Of a stretch of 8,653 bases of DNA, positions 1 to 7,246 are shown in pieces; within the stretch, counting starts at the first letter, position 1, and each line of letters opens with the position of its first letter. Made by a program: the position numbers and the translations under genes. Origin of the DNA: JBFLVQ01 sp040758525. Its GTDB lineage: Bacteria > Acidobacteriota > Blastocatellia > Chloracidobacteriales > JADJPF01. Location of the stretch: the NCBI GenBank assembly GCA_040758525.1, contig JBFLVQ010000416.1, positions 1 through 8,653 on the forward strand, written 5' to 3'. Under the pieces are notes generated by a model. It made no database searches and was not told where the DNA came from. It saw only the letters and a program-made list of their open reading frames with translations.

Positions 1-1
1 T

Positions 2-634
2 TTGAGCAGTGGCGAAAATGGCAGCCAGATTATTCCCAATAGCGAATTTAAGACGATTACTGTACGCGATTTTCCAGAGAATATTGCGGTAATGGAACGA
101 GCATTGGTGCGCTTAGATCTACCTGAACAAACACCAGTGAACTTTGAGATCCAACTTCATTTGATCGTTACTTCGCGTACTGCAATGGAGAAGACCAATT
201 TGCCAGTAGGGTTAGAGTCGGTGATTAATCAGCTTAAAAACACTCTTCAATATACTGGCTATCGTTATATTACTACCTTTCTTAGTCGTGCCAAGGATGG
301 CGGTAGTATTGCAGCCTCTGGCTCTACCGTACCGCTTTATCCAGTTCCAGTAAGTTATGTTAAGACAAATTACAACTATAAACTTGATGGTATCAGTTTA
401 CTACGAGGTAATGATGTAAGCGAAGTTATCCAAGTGCGGGCTTTGTTTTTTTCTCTACGTTCTCCTGTAGTTATCGGAACTAAAAATGAGATCCCACAGA
501 TAGAATATAAAGAGAGCAAAATTACTACGGGCTTGAATCTGCGCGAAGGTGAAATGGTAGTAGTGGGTAGCACCGATTTTGGCGTTCCCGATGAGGCGCT
601 TATTCTGGTTGTCTCAGTTAAGAAAGTAAAATAA
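2..634 (+). CDS. Secretin N-domain-like protein, 5' end outside the window
   Basis: The frame is open from the first bases, so this is the C-terminal 210 or so residues of a longer protein; the TTG at base 2 is probably not the true start. Near residues 17-43 the pattern FKTITVRDFPENIAVMERAL followed by VRLDLPEQ resembles the small alpha/beta N-domains of secretins (STN/N1-type), which usually contain a 'v.dtpe.l..ie.ll..LD.p' pattern. A central part (about 45-160) is beta-rich and contains GSGS-like flexible segments. The last 40 residues (TGLNLREGEMVVVGSTDFGVPDEALILVVSVKKVK region) resemble the strand-rich segment of secretin proteins where 'l.dGe.vviG' precedes a strand. The C-terminal secretin pore motif (VPxLxxIPxxG) is absent, so it is unlikely to be a complete outer-membrane channel. 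It could be an N-domain-only accessory protein. Exact function is not recognised. It is followed by a 198-base spacer, so it is probably not co-transcribed with the ABC operon. Confidence 0.6.
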   Translation: MSSGENGSQIIPNSEFKTITVRDFPENIAVMERALVRLDLPEQTPVNFEIQLHLIVTSRTAMEKTNLPVGLESVINQLKNTLQYTGYRYITTFLSRAKDGGSIAASGSTVPLYPVPVSYVKTNYNYKLDGISLLRGNDVSEVIQVRALFFSLRSPVVIGTKNEIPQIEYKESKITTGLNLREGEMVVVGSTDFGVPDEALILVVSVKKVK

Positions 635-661
635 GCACGATAACGCCATTACTTCACTATA

Positions 662-772
662 GAGAATTTTTCTCATTCCAACATATACAGTACTCTCCCC
701 TCTTTTGTCTGGTAATTCTACCTAACCCATCACTTTGCCAAGATATTGGGAAACTTCCTGAGAAAAATTCTC
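662..772. repeat. Pair of 14-base inverted repeats in the operon leader
   Basis: Bases 662-675 (GAGAATTTTTCTCA) are the exact reverse complement of bases 759-772 (TGAGAAAAATTCTC), 83 bases apart. Each copy is itself a small dyad, a 5-bp GAGAA/TTCTC stem around a 3-base centre (662-674 and 760-772). Paired dyads upstream of an operon are typical of binding sites for a dimeric regulator, but the two arms could also pair in RNA. The arms are AT-rich, so chance is a real alternative. No regulator gene lies nearby to support an assignment. Confidence 0.4.
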
Positions 773-786
773 GTTAAAATTAATAA

Positions 787-800
787 GTGAATATTTTCAC
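787..800. promoter_or_regulatory. Short dyad upstream of the ABC operon
   Basis: GTGAA (787-791) and TTCAC (796-800) form a perfect 5-bp dyad around TATT, 33 bases before the first possible start of the ABC ATPase. It resembles the shape of an operator half-site pair. It is short and AT-rich, so the call rests only on symmetry and position. I found no convincing -35/-10 pair in the 635-832 spacer. Confidence 0.2.
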
Positions 801-832
801 AAACTAATTTACACTTAAAAGGTTGTCGAGAA

Positions 833-1585
833 TTGGCGCAAGAGAGTGATGAAAATATGAGTGAAAAAGTTTCGCCAGCAGAGTCAGTAATCGAGTTAGA
901 GAATGTCACCAAGATTTATGGTGATAGTAAAGCGGTGCAAGCCTTGCGCGAGATCAATCTAAGTATTAAGCAGGGTGAGCGGGTAGCGATAATGGGGCCT
1001 TCCGGTTCAGGGAAATCAACACTATTACATGTTATTGGTGGTTTAGATGAACCTACTACAGGAATATTGAAGATTGCTGGAGTAGATATTGCCAAGATGA
1101 GTGATGACGAGCGCACACGCTTACGACGCGAGCGCATAGGAATGATCTTTCAGACATTTAATCTGCTTCCTACTTTAAGTGCATTAGAAAATGTCTCTTT
1201 ACCACTACGTTTACAGGGAATAGCTCGAAAAGAGACAGAACCGCGAGCAAGCGAAATGCTAATACGCGTAGGTTTAAAAGAACGCCTAGATCATAGACCG
1301 GAAGAGATGTCAGGTGGAGAGAGACAGCGTGTGGCAATTGCACGTGCGTTAATATTTCGGCCTGCGTTACTGTTAGCCGATGAACCCACTGGCAACCTAG
1401 ACTCTAACACTGGCGAAGAGATACTCAACCTACTCGATCAATTACATCAAGAATATGGCACAACGGTTCTGCTAGTTACCCATAACATTAATGCGGCTAG
1501 GCATTGTGATCGTGTGCTAACTTTGCGTGATGGATTAATAGTAAAACAGGAGCGCCTTTACAAAGTAACGGAGGGGGTAATCTAA
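833..1585 (+). CDS. ABC transporter ATP-binding protein, LolD/MacB/YbbA type
   Basis: This is a complete 250-residue cytoplasmic ATPase that would power the permease encoded next to it. All nucleotide-binding motifs are visible: A-loop tyrosine near Y29 (KIYG), Walker A GPSGSGKST (55-63), Q-loop Q107 (MIFQTFNLLP), signature SGGERQ (160-165), Walker B LLLADE (179-184), D-loop GNLD (187-190) and H-loop H217. The FQ-FNLLP segment and the SGGE signature are typical of the LolD/MacB/YbbA/FtsE group, which pairs with FtsX-like permeases that work by mechanotransmission and do not carry substrate through a channel. Start: the longest frame begins with TTG at 833, with AAAAGG (817-822) ten bases upstream. 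An in-frame ATG at 857, with GAGAG (842-846) upstream, is as plausible and would remove eight residues that lie before the conserved domain. The stop overlaps the permease start. LolD cannot be told from YbbA or MacB by this sequence alone, so no symbol is given. Confidence 0.95.
   Translation: MAQESDENMSEKVSPAESVIELENVTKIYGDSKAVQALREINLSIKQGERVAIMGPSGSGKSTLLHVIGGLDEPTTGILKIAGVDIAKMSDDERTRLRRERIGMIFQTFNLLPTLSALENVSLPLRLQGIARKETEPRASEMLIRVGLKERLDHRPEEMSGGERQRVAIARALIFRPALLLADEPTGNLDSNTGEEILNLLDQLHQEYGTTVLLVTHNINAARHCDRVLTLRDGLIVKQERLYKVTEGVI
1571..1578 (+). promoter_or_regulatory. Strong ribosome binding site inside the ATPase gene
   Basis: GAGGGGGT ends seven bases before the ATG at 1585 that starts the permease. 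It lies inside the last codons of the ATPase gene, and the ATPase stop TAA shares its final A with that ATG (TAATG). This supports the ATG start and points to translational coupling of ATPase and permease. Confidence 0.7.
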
Positions 1586-4146
1586 TGCTACCGGTGCTTA
1601 GTTTTATTACGCTACGACAATGGCGTGCACATAAGTTACGTACAGTACTGACAATTCTTAGCATCAGCCTGGGGGTAGCGGTATTCTTTGCTGTGCTGAC
1701 AGCAAATATTACCTTGTTAGGATCATTGAAACTTACTATTGAAAAGTTGGCTGGTAAAGCTACCTTGCAAATCACCTCAAGTGAGTCTGGTTTTCCTGAA
1801 GAGATTCTTGAAACCGTGCGTAATACATCAGGAGTAAAGATCGCCGAGCCTGTTATTGAAGTGATTGCACATACTGCCTTCACGGGAGAGCCAAACTTGA
1901 TGATTGTAGGTGTCGATACGGCTGGTGATGGGAAATTGCGCGAATATGAATTTGATGAATCGCTCACAGAAATTGGGGATCCGCTGGTCTATATTGCACA
2001 ACCAAACTCTATCTTAATCTCTAGAAAATTTGCGGCAGCACATAATCTTCAGGAAGGCGATAGTTTGCCACTCTTCACGTCAGAGGGGCGTCAAGATTTC
2101 ATTGTACGTGGTATTTTTAAGCCGACTGGCATCGGTGATATTTTTGATGGACAGATCGCTTTAATGGATGTTTATGCTACTCAACATATCTTCAATCGCG
2201 GGCCTAACTTTGATCGCATTGACATAATGACTGATGACAATATTACTGTTGATGAAGTGGTGAAAAAATTACGTGAGCAATTGCCAGCCGGGATAAAGAT
2301 CACACGGCCAACAACACGTGGTGAAAGTGTAGAGAATTCCGTTGCTGGTATGAGTTTGGGTATGACTGTCACCAGTTTTATTGCACTGCTGGTGGGTGTT
2401 TTTATTATCTTTAACTCTTTTACTATCTCTTTGAATCAACGTTGGCGCGAACTTGCAATACTACGCTCGTTAGGTGTAGAGCGAGCTAATATTGCCAAGA
2501 TGGTCTTATCTGAAGCTCTTTTGATGGGTATTATCGGAGCACTTGCCGGGGTGGTGCTAGGTTTCTATTTTGCTTATGCAGCAACCGATTTTATGAGATT
2601 GATGTCTGCACAAATTTATGGATTGGCGGCTACGTCAACTGCGCCAATTTTCCGTTTTGACTATGCCATTATTGCTTTCTCAGCAGGAATTGTTGCCACT
2701 CTGCTAGCAGCTTGGTTACCTGCTCGCATTGCTTCTAGACTCAATGTTGTACAAGCACTACACAATGTTGAGATAGGACGTCGAGAGGCAGTGATTGGAT
2801 GGAAACGGATAATAATTGGAATAGGTTTAGTTAGTGCAGGATTATTATTTATACATTTCACTACTCCAAAGGTGGGAATGACTTTTCAATTTGTCTACTC
2901 TTTTATGATGACCTTTGGAATGATCTTAATATTACCTAAGTTCTCCCAATGGATCGCTAGGGTGTTTCGCCCGATACTGGATCGTATATTTGGTTCTGAA
3001 GGCATATTGGCTGTTGATACAATGATTCAGTCGCCTAGACGCACTTCTGCTACGGTAGGCGCATTGATGATCAGTTTAATGTTTGTCTTTTCTACTGGTG
3101 CATATATTTATAGCCTCAAATTGACTGTATTACGTACAATGGAGCGCACTGTTAATGCTGACTTTTTTGTTGCTGCTTCAGAAATGGCGCGTTCCCGTAC
3201 CTACCATTTTGATGAGGGATTGGGCAAGCGTATTGCTGCATTACCACAAGTAAAATGCCTGGAAAACGTGAGGTTTACCTTTGCTCCTTATGGTGGCGAT
3301 GAAGTTGCCCTTGTTGCCATTGAAATGGCGGGCTGGCTGGCGCGTGTTGAGCATCCTTTAGAAGATGGTGATGAAAAGGAAGTGCGTGAACTAATGCCAC
3401 AAGGTGCTGGATTTTTAGTATCACGCAATTTTTCGGCTCGCTGGAATCTACAAAGAGGCGATAAATTACGACTTGAGACTCCTAGAGGAGCATTGGAAAG
3501 ACCAATACTAGGAGTTGTTGAAGACTTCTCTTCGGAGAAGGGCACAGTAATGATGGAGCGGGCTCTTTACAAAGAGTACTGGCAAGATAGTGCAGTTGAT
3601 TTCATTGATATCAACTTAAAACCCTCTGTTGATCAAGACGCTTTCAAACATCAACTACAACAACTGATCGCTAACGAGCAGCGTGCTTTTATTTATACCA
3701 ATCGTGAATACCATCAACACATTATTGATCTAATAGATGGGTTCTTCATATTAAACTATCTGCAGATGGTTATTGCTATCTTTGTTGCATCGATTGGTAT
3801 CTTCAATACATTAGTTATTTCGGTTTCTGAACGTTTTAGAGAGATAGGTGTACTGAGAGCTATGGGAGGATTGCGCCGTCAGGTACGCAAATTAATTCTG
3901 TTAGAAGCAGTTGTGATTGCCATTACAGGTCTGATTGCGGGCGCACTATTAGGTGTTTTCAATGCCTATTTTCTTGTGCGTGTTGCGGCTACGATGATAG
4001 GCGGATTCATAATCCCTTTGCATTTCCCAGCAAACCTTATCCTAATAACATTTCCCATTGTTTTAGTAGTGGCACTGGTGGCTGCTTGGTGGCCAGCCCG
4101 TCGTGCCGTTAACTTAAATATAGTCGAGGCGATTGGATACGAATGA
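1585..4146 (+). CDS. Large duplicated FtsX/MacB-type ABC transporter permease
   Basis: This is an 853-residue inner-membrane permease built from two similar halves. Half one has TM1 (about 20-44), a periplasmic MacB_PCD-like domain (about 45-255), then TM2 (258-282), TM3 (308-332) and TM4 (359-382). Two central hydrophobic segments follow (about 408-424 and 432-450). Half two has TM7 (487-510), a second periplasmic domain (about 515-720), then TM8 (725-748), TM9 (769-793) and TM10 (818-838). The duplication shows in paired FtsX motifs: NQRWRELAILRSLG (284-297) against SERFREIGVLRAMG (748-761), and AAWLPARIASRLNVVQAL (375-392) against AAWWPARRAVNLNIVEAI (833-850). Length and layout fit the YbbP-like roughly 800-residue permeases better than LolC or LolE (about 400 residues each) or MacB (ATPase fused to a 4-TM permease). 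Proteins of this type extract molecules from the membrane or act on the periplasmic side. It overlaps the ATPase by one base and the next gene by four bases. Substrate unknown. Confidence 0.93.
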   Translation: MLPVLSFITLRQWRAHKLRTVLTILSISLGVAVFFAVLTANITLLGSLKLTIEKLAGKATLQITSSESGFPEEILETVRNTSGVKIAEPVIEVIAHTAFTGEPNLMIVGVDTAGDGKLREYEFDESLTEIGDPLVYIAQPNSILISRKFAAAHNLQEGDSLPLFTSEGRQDFIVRGIFKPTGIGDIFDGQIALMDVYATQHIFNRGPNFDRIDIMTDDNITVDEVVKKLREQLPAGIKITRPTTRGESVENSVAGMSLGMTVTSFIALLVGVFIIFNSFTISLNQRWRELAILRSLGVERANIAKMVLSEALLMGIIGALAGVVLGFYFAYAATDFMRLMSAQIYGLAATSTAPIFRFDYAIIAFSAGIVATLLAAWLPARIASRLNVVQALHNVEIGRREAVIGWKRIIIGIGLVSAGLLFIHFTTPKVGMTFQFVYSFMMTFGMILILPKFSQWIARVFRPILDRIFGSEGILAVDTMIQSPRRTSATVGALMISLMFVFSTGAYIYSLKLTVLRTMERTVNADFFVAASEMARSRTYHFDEGLGKRIAALPQVKCLENVRFTFAPYGGDEVALVAIEMAGWLARVEHPLEDGDEKEVRELMPQGAGFLVSRNFSARWNLQRGDKLRLETPRGALERPILGVVEDFSSEKGTVMMERALYKEYWQDSAVDFIDINLKPSVDQDAFKHQLQQLIANEQRAFIYTNREYHQHIIDLIDGFFILNYLQMVIAIFVASIGIFNTLVISVSERFREIGVLRAMGGLRRQVRKLILLEAVVIAITGLIAGALLGVFNAYFLVRVAATMIGGFIIPLHFPANLILITFPIVLVVALVAAWWPARRAVNLNIVEAIGYE

Positions 4147-4934
4147 GAAATTATATATTTAGTGTTGTCTTGGTGTTAATGTCAGTATCTTTTCTACTGA
4201 CTGGCAGTGTTCATTCGGCAGTTGATGCCCGTAAAGTTGTAGAAGGTGTCTACACTCAGGATACTAGTCGAGATGCTAGCTGGCGGGCAACTATGGATGT
4301 TTATGATAAAAAAGGCACAGTACGCGAGAAGAAATTTCTTTTTCGCCGATTAGGTCCTTTTGGTAATAGCAAAACACTATTACGTTTTACTGAACCGGCA
4401 GAAGTAAGAGGTGTAGGGCTACTCTCTTTCAACCAGAAAGAGAGTAAAGAGCGTCAATGGCTCTACACACCAACGATACAACGTGTTCGTAGAGTTGCTC
4501 CACAAGAACGCTCGCGACGCTTTCTTGGCACAGACTTCACTCATGAAGATCTAGCAGAGCGTGTAATAGACGATTTTGAATATCGTTTGCTGCTTGAAAA
4601 CGAAGTGATCGATGGCCATAGTACCTATAAGATTGAAGGTAAACCGTTATCTGCCGATCGCTCACAATATAAAGTATTTTATCTCTGGATTCCCAAGGAT
4701 CTCCCTTATACCATATTGGCGGAACTCTATAATCAAAATGGCGAGAAAGTACGTGTCTACCATGCGAGCAATCTAGAGAAGATCTATGGTATTTGGGTAG
4801 CTAAACGCATTGAAATGATCTCACTTCCTAACAATACCAAAACGGTATTGAATATTGATGAGGTTCGCTTCAATCAGAATTTGAAAGAAGATCTCTTTAC
4901 TCTACAAGCATTGGAAAAAGAGACTCTCTTTTAG
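4143..4934 (+). CDS. LolA-like periplasmic protein (outer membrane lipoprotein-sorting family)
   Basis: This 263-residue protein has a Sec signal peptide: charged start MRN, hydrophobic core 4-21, and a likely cleavage near residues 25-26 (VHS/A). The mature part matches the LolA-like PF17131 family as I know it: RFTEPAEVRGVGLLSF (81-96), WLYTP (106-110), RVRRVAP (114-120) and FLGTDFTHEDL (127-137), followed by a beta-rich C-terminal half with YLWIPKDLPY (180-189). The fold is an open half-barrel that can hold acyl chains, so a soluble carrier between the two membranes is the expected role. Members usually sit beside RND/MMPL or ABC permeases. Its ATG overlaps the permease stop (ATGA, 4 bases), which supports coupled translation; only a weak GAGG lies upstream (4126-4129). 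It is not classical LolA, which is shorter (about 200 residues) and differs in sequence, so 'lipoprotein sorting' should be read as a family name, not a proven function. Confidence 0.88.
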   Translation: MRNYIFSVVLVLMSVSFLLTGSVHSAVDARKVVEGVYTQDTSRDASWRATMDVYDKKGTVREKKFLFRRLGPFGNSKTLLRFTEPAEVRGVGLLSFNQKESKERQWLYTPTIQRVRRVAPQERSRRFLGTDFTHEDLAERVIDDFEYRLLLENEVIDGHSTYKIEGKPLSADRSQYKVFYLWIPKDLPYTILAELYNQNGEKVRVYHASNLEKIYGIWVAKRIEMISLPNNTKTVLNIDEVRFNQNLKEDLFTLQALEKETLF

Positions 4935-4943
4935 CACGAAGCA

Positions 4944-6314
4944 ATGAAGAACTTTATCTGCACTCTGATCAAAATAGCCATTTTGCTCTTACCTATTTTG
5001 GGTGAACCAACGCTTCTTTATGCTCAAACTGAGGATGTTGATATCACAGTGCCAGCGGAGCATAAAGAGCCCAGTAATAGACCAGTTTCTCGCTGGCAAT
5101 GGAGTCTAATGGTAGTTAATCGTACTGGCTATCGGATCAATGAGCCACGAGTTTTGCAGATGTCGCGTAGTTACCTAGATGTTAAGGGAATTTATAAGAT
5201 AAGTGATCAATGGCGACTTACTTTACAAGCACTAGGTCATTACGATCCGGTCACACGATTAGGCTTTTCTCGCAAACCTTCTTTGCAACCTAGAGAGATT
5301 CTTTTAGATGGAAAAATTGGACAGATAAGTTTGAGTCTAGGGCTTCAGCAGATCGTTTGGGGACAGGCTGATGGGCTACGTGTCTTAGATATCATTAATC
5401 CACTCGATTATCGTGAGTTTATCTTAGAAGATTTTCTTGACTCACGTCGTCCTTTATGGGCGATACGTGCAGATCTACCGATCGAGAAAGGATCATTACA
5501 GTTAGTTTGGATACCCTATTTTGCCCCTGGTAAACTACCCAGAAGTGAAGATGAATTTGGTTTGGGAGAAAGTTTTGGCTTAGGGCTACTCGGTGCTGCT
5601 TTCAAGAATCTGCCAGCTACGCAAGTTGAAACAGCACCTTCACAACGGCCTGGTTATCAACTGTCGGCAAGTCAATTTGGTTTACGTTATAGCCATAGTG
5701 TTCGAGGATGGGATGTAACGGCAAACTATTTCTATGGTTGGGAGGATATTCCAACACCATATTTAAAAGAGTTACAACTATTTCCAACTGTGAAATTGAA
5801 GTTTGCCCCACGCTTTGATCGAAAAACTATTTTAGGAACAACTGCCGCAACCAATTTTGGACCGGTTGTGTTTAGGTTTGAGGCTGGTGTTAGTCTAGAC
5901 AAAGCGGCAGCAGTGATCAGCCCTAATTCAACAACTGGTTTTAAGAAATATCGTCAATTTTCTAGTGTAGTAGGGTTAGACTACTCACCAAAATCTTGGC
6001 TTTGGTTGAGCGGTCAATACTTTCTACAGTTTGTCTCTGCTCCACAGCAGAACCTGTTGTTACCACGTTATCATCATTTGGCCTCCTTCTACTTACGCAC
6101 AAATTTTCTCCGTGATACTCTCAAGCCAGAACTTTTTGTTTTAACAGGATTAAATCAGAAGGAGTACCTGATTCGTCCTAAAATAACTAAGAGTATTGGT
6201 GATCATTGGAAGATCGGTCTTGGTATAGATCTATTGGGTGGTAATAGCACGACTCCATTTGGTTTTTTTAGATCTCGTGATAGAGCTGTAATAGAACTAA
6301 GATATTTAAGATGA
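4944..6314 (+). CDS. Outer-membrane beta-barrel protein, DUF1302-like
   Basis: This 456-residue protein has a signal peptide (MKNF start, hydrophobic core about 7-19, likely cleavage after LYA at residue 27) and then a long series of alternating, aromatic-rich strands typical of outer-membrane barrels. The segment GLQQIVWGQADGLRVLDI (133-150) followed by INPLDYREF (151-159) is the most telling: proteins of the DUF1302 type carry a 'GrQ..WG.......D..nP.D.' pattern at the same depth. DUF1302-type barrels are often encoded next to LolA-like PF17131 or DUF1329 genes and RND permeases; here the partner is an ABC permease. The natural role would be outer-membrane acceptor or exit for the cargo carried by the preceding protein, which is inference. 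The C-terminus ends ELRYLR and lacks the usual terminal F or W, with Y454 the closest aromatic. The gene starts 9 bases after the upstream stop without a strong Shine-Dalgarno. It faces the minus-strand cyclase gene tail to tail. Confidence 0.8.
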   Translation: MKNFICTLIKIAILLLPILGEPTLLYAQTEDVDITVPAEHKEPSNRPVSRWQWSLMVVNRTGYRINEPRVLQMSRSYLDVKGIYKISDQWRLTLQALGHYDPVTRLGFSRKPSLQPREILLDGKIGQISLSLGLQQIVWGQADGLRVLDIINPLDYREFILEDFLDSRRPLWAIRADLPIEKGSLQLVWIPYFAPGKLPRSEDEFGLGESFGLGLLGAAFKNLPATQVETAPSQRPGYQLSASQFGLRYSHSVRGWDVTANYFYGWEDIPTPYLKELQLFPTVKLKFAPRFDRKTILGTTAATNFGPVVFRFEAGVSLDKAAAVISPNSTTGFKKYRQFSSVVGLDYSPKSWLWLSGQYFLQFVSAPQQNLLLPRYHHLASFYLRTNFLRDTLKPELFVLTGLNQKEYLIRPKITKSIGDHWKIGLGIDLLGGNSTTPFGFFRSRDRAVIELRYLR

Positions 6315-6343
6315 CAAATGCGTACAAATGCGTACAAATGCGT
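6314..6343. repeat. Three perfect 10-base tandem repeats at the barrel stop codon
   Basis: ACAAATGCGT occurs three times in a row with no mismatch. The first base of copy one is the last A of the barrel gene stop TGA (6312-6314). A perfect short repeat of this kind can change copy number by replication slippage. Because it begins at the stop, changes in copy number would not alter the protein. No function is evident. Confidence 0.9.
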
Positions 6344-6357
6344 GGGGTAATAAAAAA

Positions 6358-6390
6358 TAACCCGTGCTCAGGCATTAGAGCAACGGGTTA
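6358..6390 (-). terminator. Rho-independent terminator of the cyclase gene, possibly two-sided
   Basis: TAACCCGTGCTC (6358-6369) pairs with GAGCAACGGGTTA (6378-6390) around an 8-base loop, with one unpaired base in the right arm. Read on the minus strand the stem is followed by TTTTTTATT, a good U-tract, and it begins 12 bases after the cyclase stop. On the plus strand only a weak AAAATTT tail follows, so termination of the barrel operon here is possible but less certain. Confidence 0.8.
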
Positions 6391-6401
6391 AAATTTCGTA
6401 C

Positions 6402-7199
6402 CTATTCAGGAATCAATGCGACAAGCCGTAATGGTCCGCCGCTGCCTCCTTTGATCTTGATCGGTAGTGCAATTGCGATCGCGCCTTTACTGGGGAGTTT
6501 ATCTAACTGCGCGACATTCTCAAAGATCGGGATATTCTCGCTAGCCAGCACTTGATGACTTTCAAATCGTTGCGACTGACCATAATCTATACTGGCTGTA
6601 TCTAAACCGATAGCACTCAGCTTACGATTTTCTACCAGCCAGCGAGCTGCATCTGGATGTAGACCAGGAAAATGTAGTTCTGCCACTCCTTCTGTGCCAC
6701 GTTTATCGGTGCCTAGATATTTCACACGATCCGGCCAATATTGGCAATAACCAGTGTATAAAAAAAGAATGGCATTATTGGGAATCGCGCCATTTTGTCC
6801 CTCCCAGTTGGTAAGATCTTCAACTGTAATCAGATAGTCACGATTGTTGAGCGCTTTGCGAGAAACATCAATCTTTATTGCCGCAGCGATCAGTTGTTGT
6901 ATAGGGATTTGATCGAGCGAGCGATGACCTTCGGCAAAGTGTAAGGGAGCGTCAACATGAGTGCCACCATGTTCAGCAGCCGAGAATTTATTGGCGGCAT
7001 AGTAGTAACCTTGCTCGGTTTTACCACTAAAGACCGTTTCTAATTGAAAAGGATCAGAAGTTGGCCAATAGATGGTCTGATTGGAAAATTCATAAGAGAG
7101 ATCTATCCACTGCCCAGTCGGCAAGGCCTTCTCTTTTTGGCAAGCAAGCAGAGCAGTAAAATAGATCAGTAAACTTAGAATAGATAGTACTCTCTTCAT
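6402..7199 (-). CDS. Cyclase-family (kynurenine formamidase-like) metal hydrolase, predicted lipoprotein
   Basis: This is a complete 265-residue protein. The family motif HGGTHVDAPLHF (77-88) holds the expected metal-binding residues H77, H81 and D83 and the nearby H87. Further family features are LYTGYCQYW (147-155), GLDTASIDYG (198-207) and H215 with IFENV (225-229), which match the 'H..L......EN' pattern near the end of these enzymes. Family members hydrolyse amide or ester bonds, for example N-formylkynurenine, or cyclise and open ring compounds with a divalent metal; the real substrate here is unknown. The N-terminus is MKRV, a hydrophobic stretch, then LLAC with C20 followed by Q, a lipobox, so the enzyme is predicted to be lipid-anchored on the periplasmic side. 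Most family members are cytoplasmic and no tryptophan-pathway gene is nearby, so kynurenine formamidase proper is unlikely. The ATG is preceded by AGGTGA (7206-7211 on the opposite strand) at six bases. Confidence 0.88.
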   Translation of the reverse strand: MKRVLSILSLLIYFTALLACQKEKALPTGQWIDLSYEFSNQTIYWPTSDPFQLETVFSGKTEQGYYYAANKFSAAEHGGTHVDAPLHFAEGHRSLDQIPIQQLIAAAIKIDVSRKALNNRDYLITVEDLTNWEGQNGAIPNNAILFLYTGYCQYWPDRVKYLGTDKRGTEGVAELHFPGLHPDAARWLVENRKLSAIGLDTASIDYGQSQRFESHQVLASENIPIFENVAQLDKLPSKGAIAIALPIKIKGGSGGPLRLVALIPE

Positions 7200-7205
7200 G
7201 TTTAT

Positions 7206-7211
7206 TCACCT
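7206..7211 (-). promoter_or_regulatory. Ribosome binding site of the lipoprotein cyclase
   Basis: On the minus strand AGGTGA lies six bases before the ATG at 7199-7197. It fixes the start and so keeps the lipoprotein signal peptide in the protein. Confidence 0.65.
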
Positions 7212-7246
7212 GTTGCTGCTTTATTGATTACCTGATCGCTATTTTG

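Noticed and set aside
662..674. Hairpin as terminator of the first gene
   Set aside because: The stem is only five AT-rich pairs with no following T-run, so it is not a credible intrinsic terminator.
635..832. Promoter for the ABC operon
   Set aside because: Several weak -10-like words exist (for example TAAAAT at 775-780) but none has an acceptable -35 at the right distance, so no promoter is called.
1497..1967. 156-codon open frame on the minus strand
   Set aside because: It lies opposite the end of the ATPase and start of the permease, both clearly coding; its translation has no domain pattern and no ribosome binding site context.
833..4146. ATPase and permease as LolCDE or MacB
   Set aside because: The permease is a single 853-residue duplicated chain, unlike the separate LolC and LolE, and the ATPase is not fused to it as in MacB; no membrane-fusion protein (MacA-like) gene is present.
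6314..6343. Tandem repeats as a CRISPR remnant
   Set aside because: Units are 10 bases with no spacers between them, and no cas genes occur.
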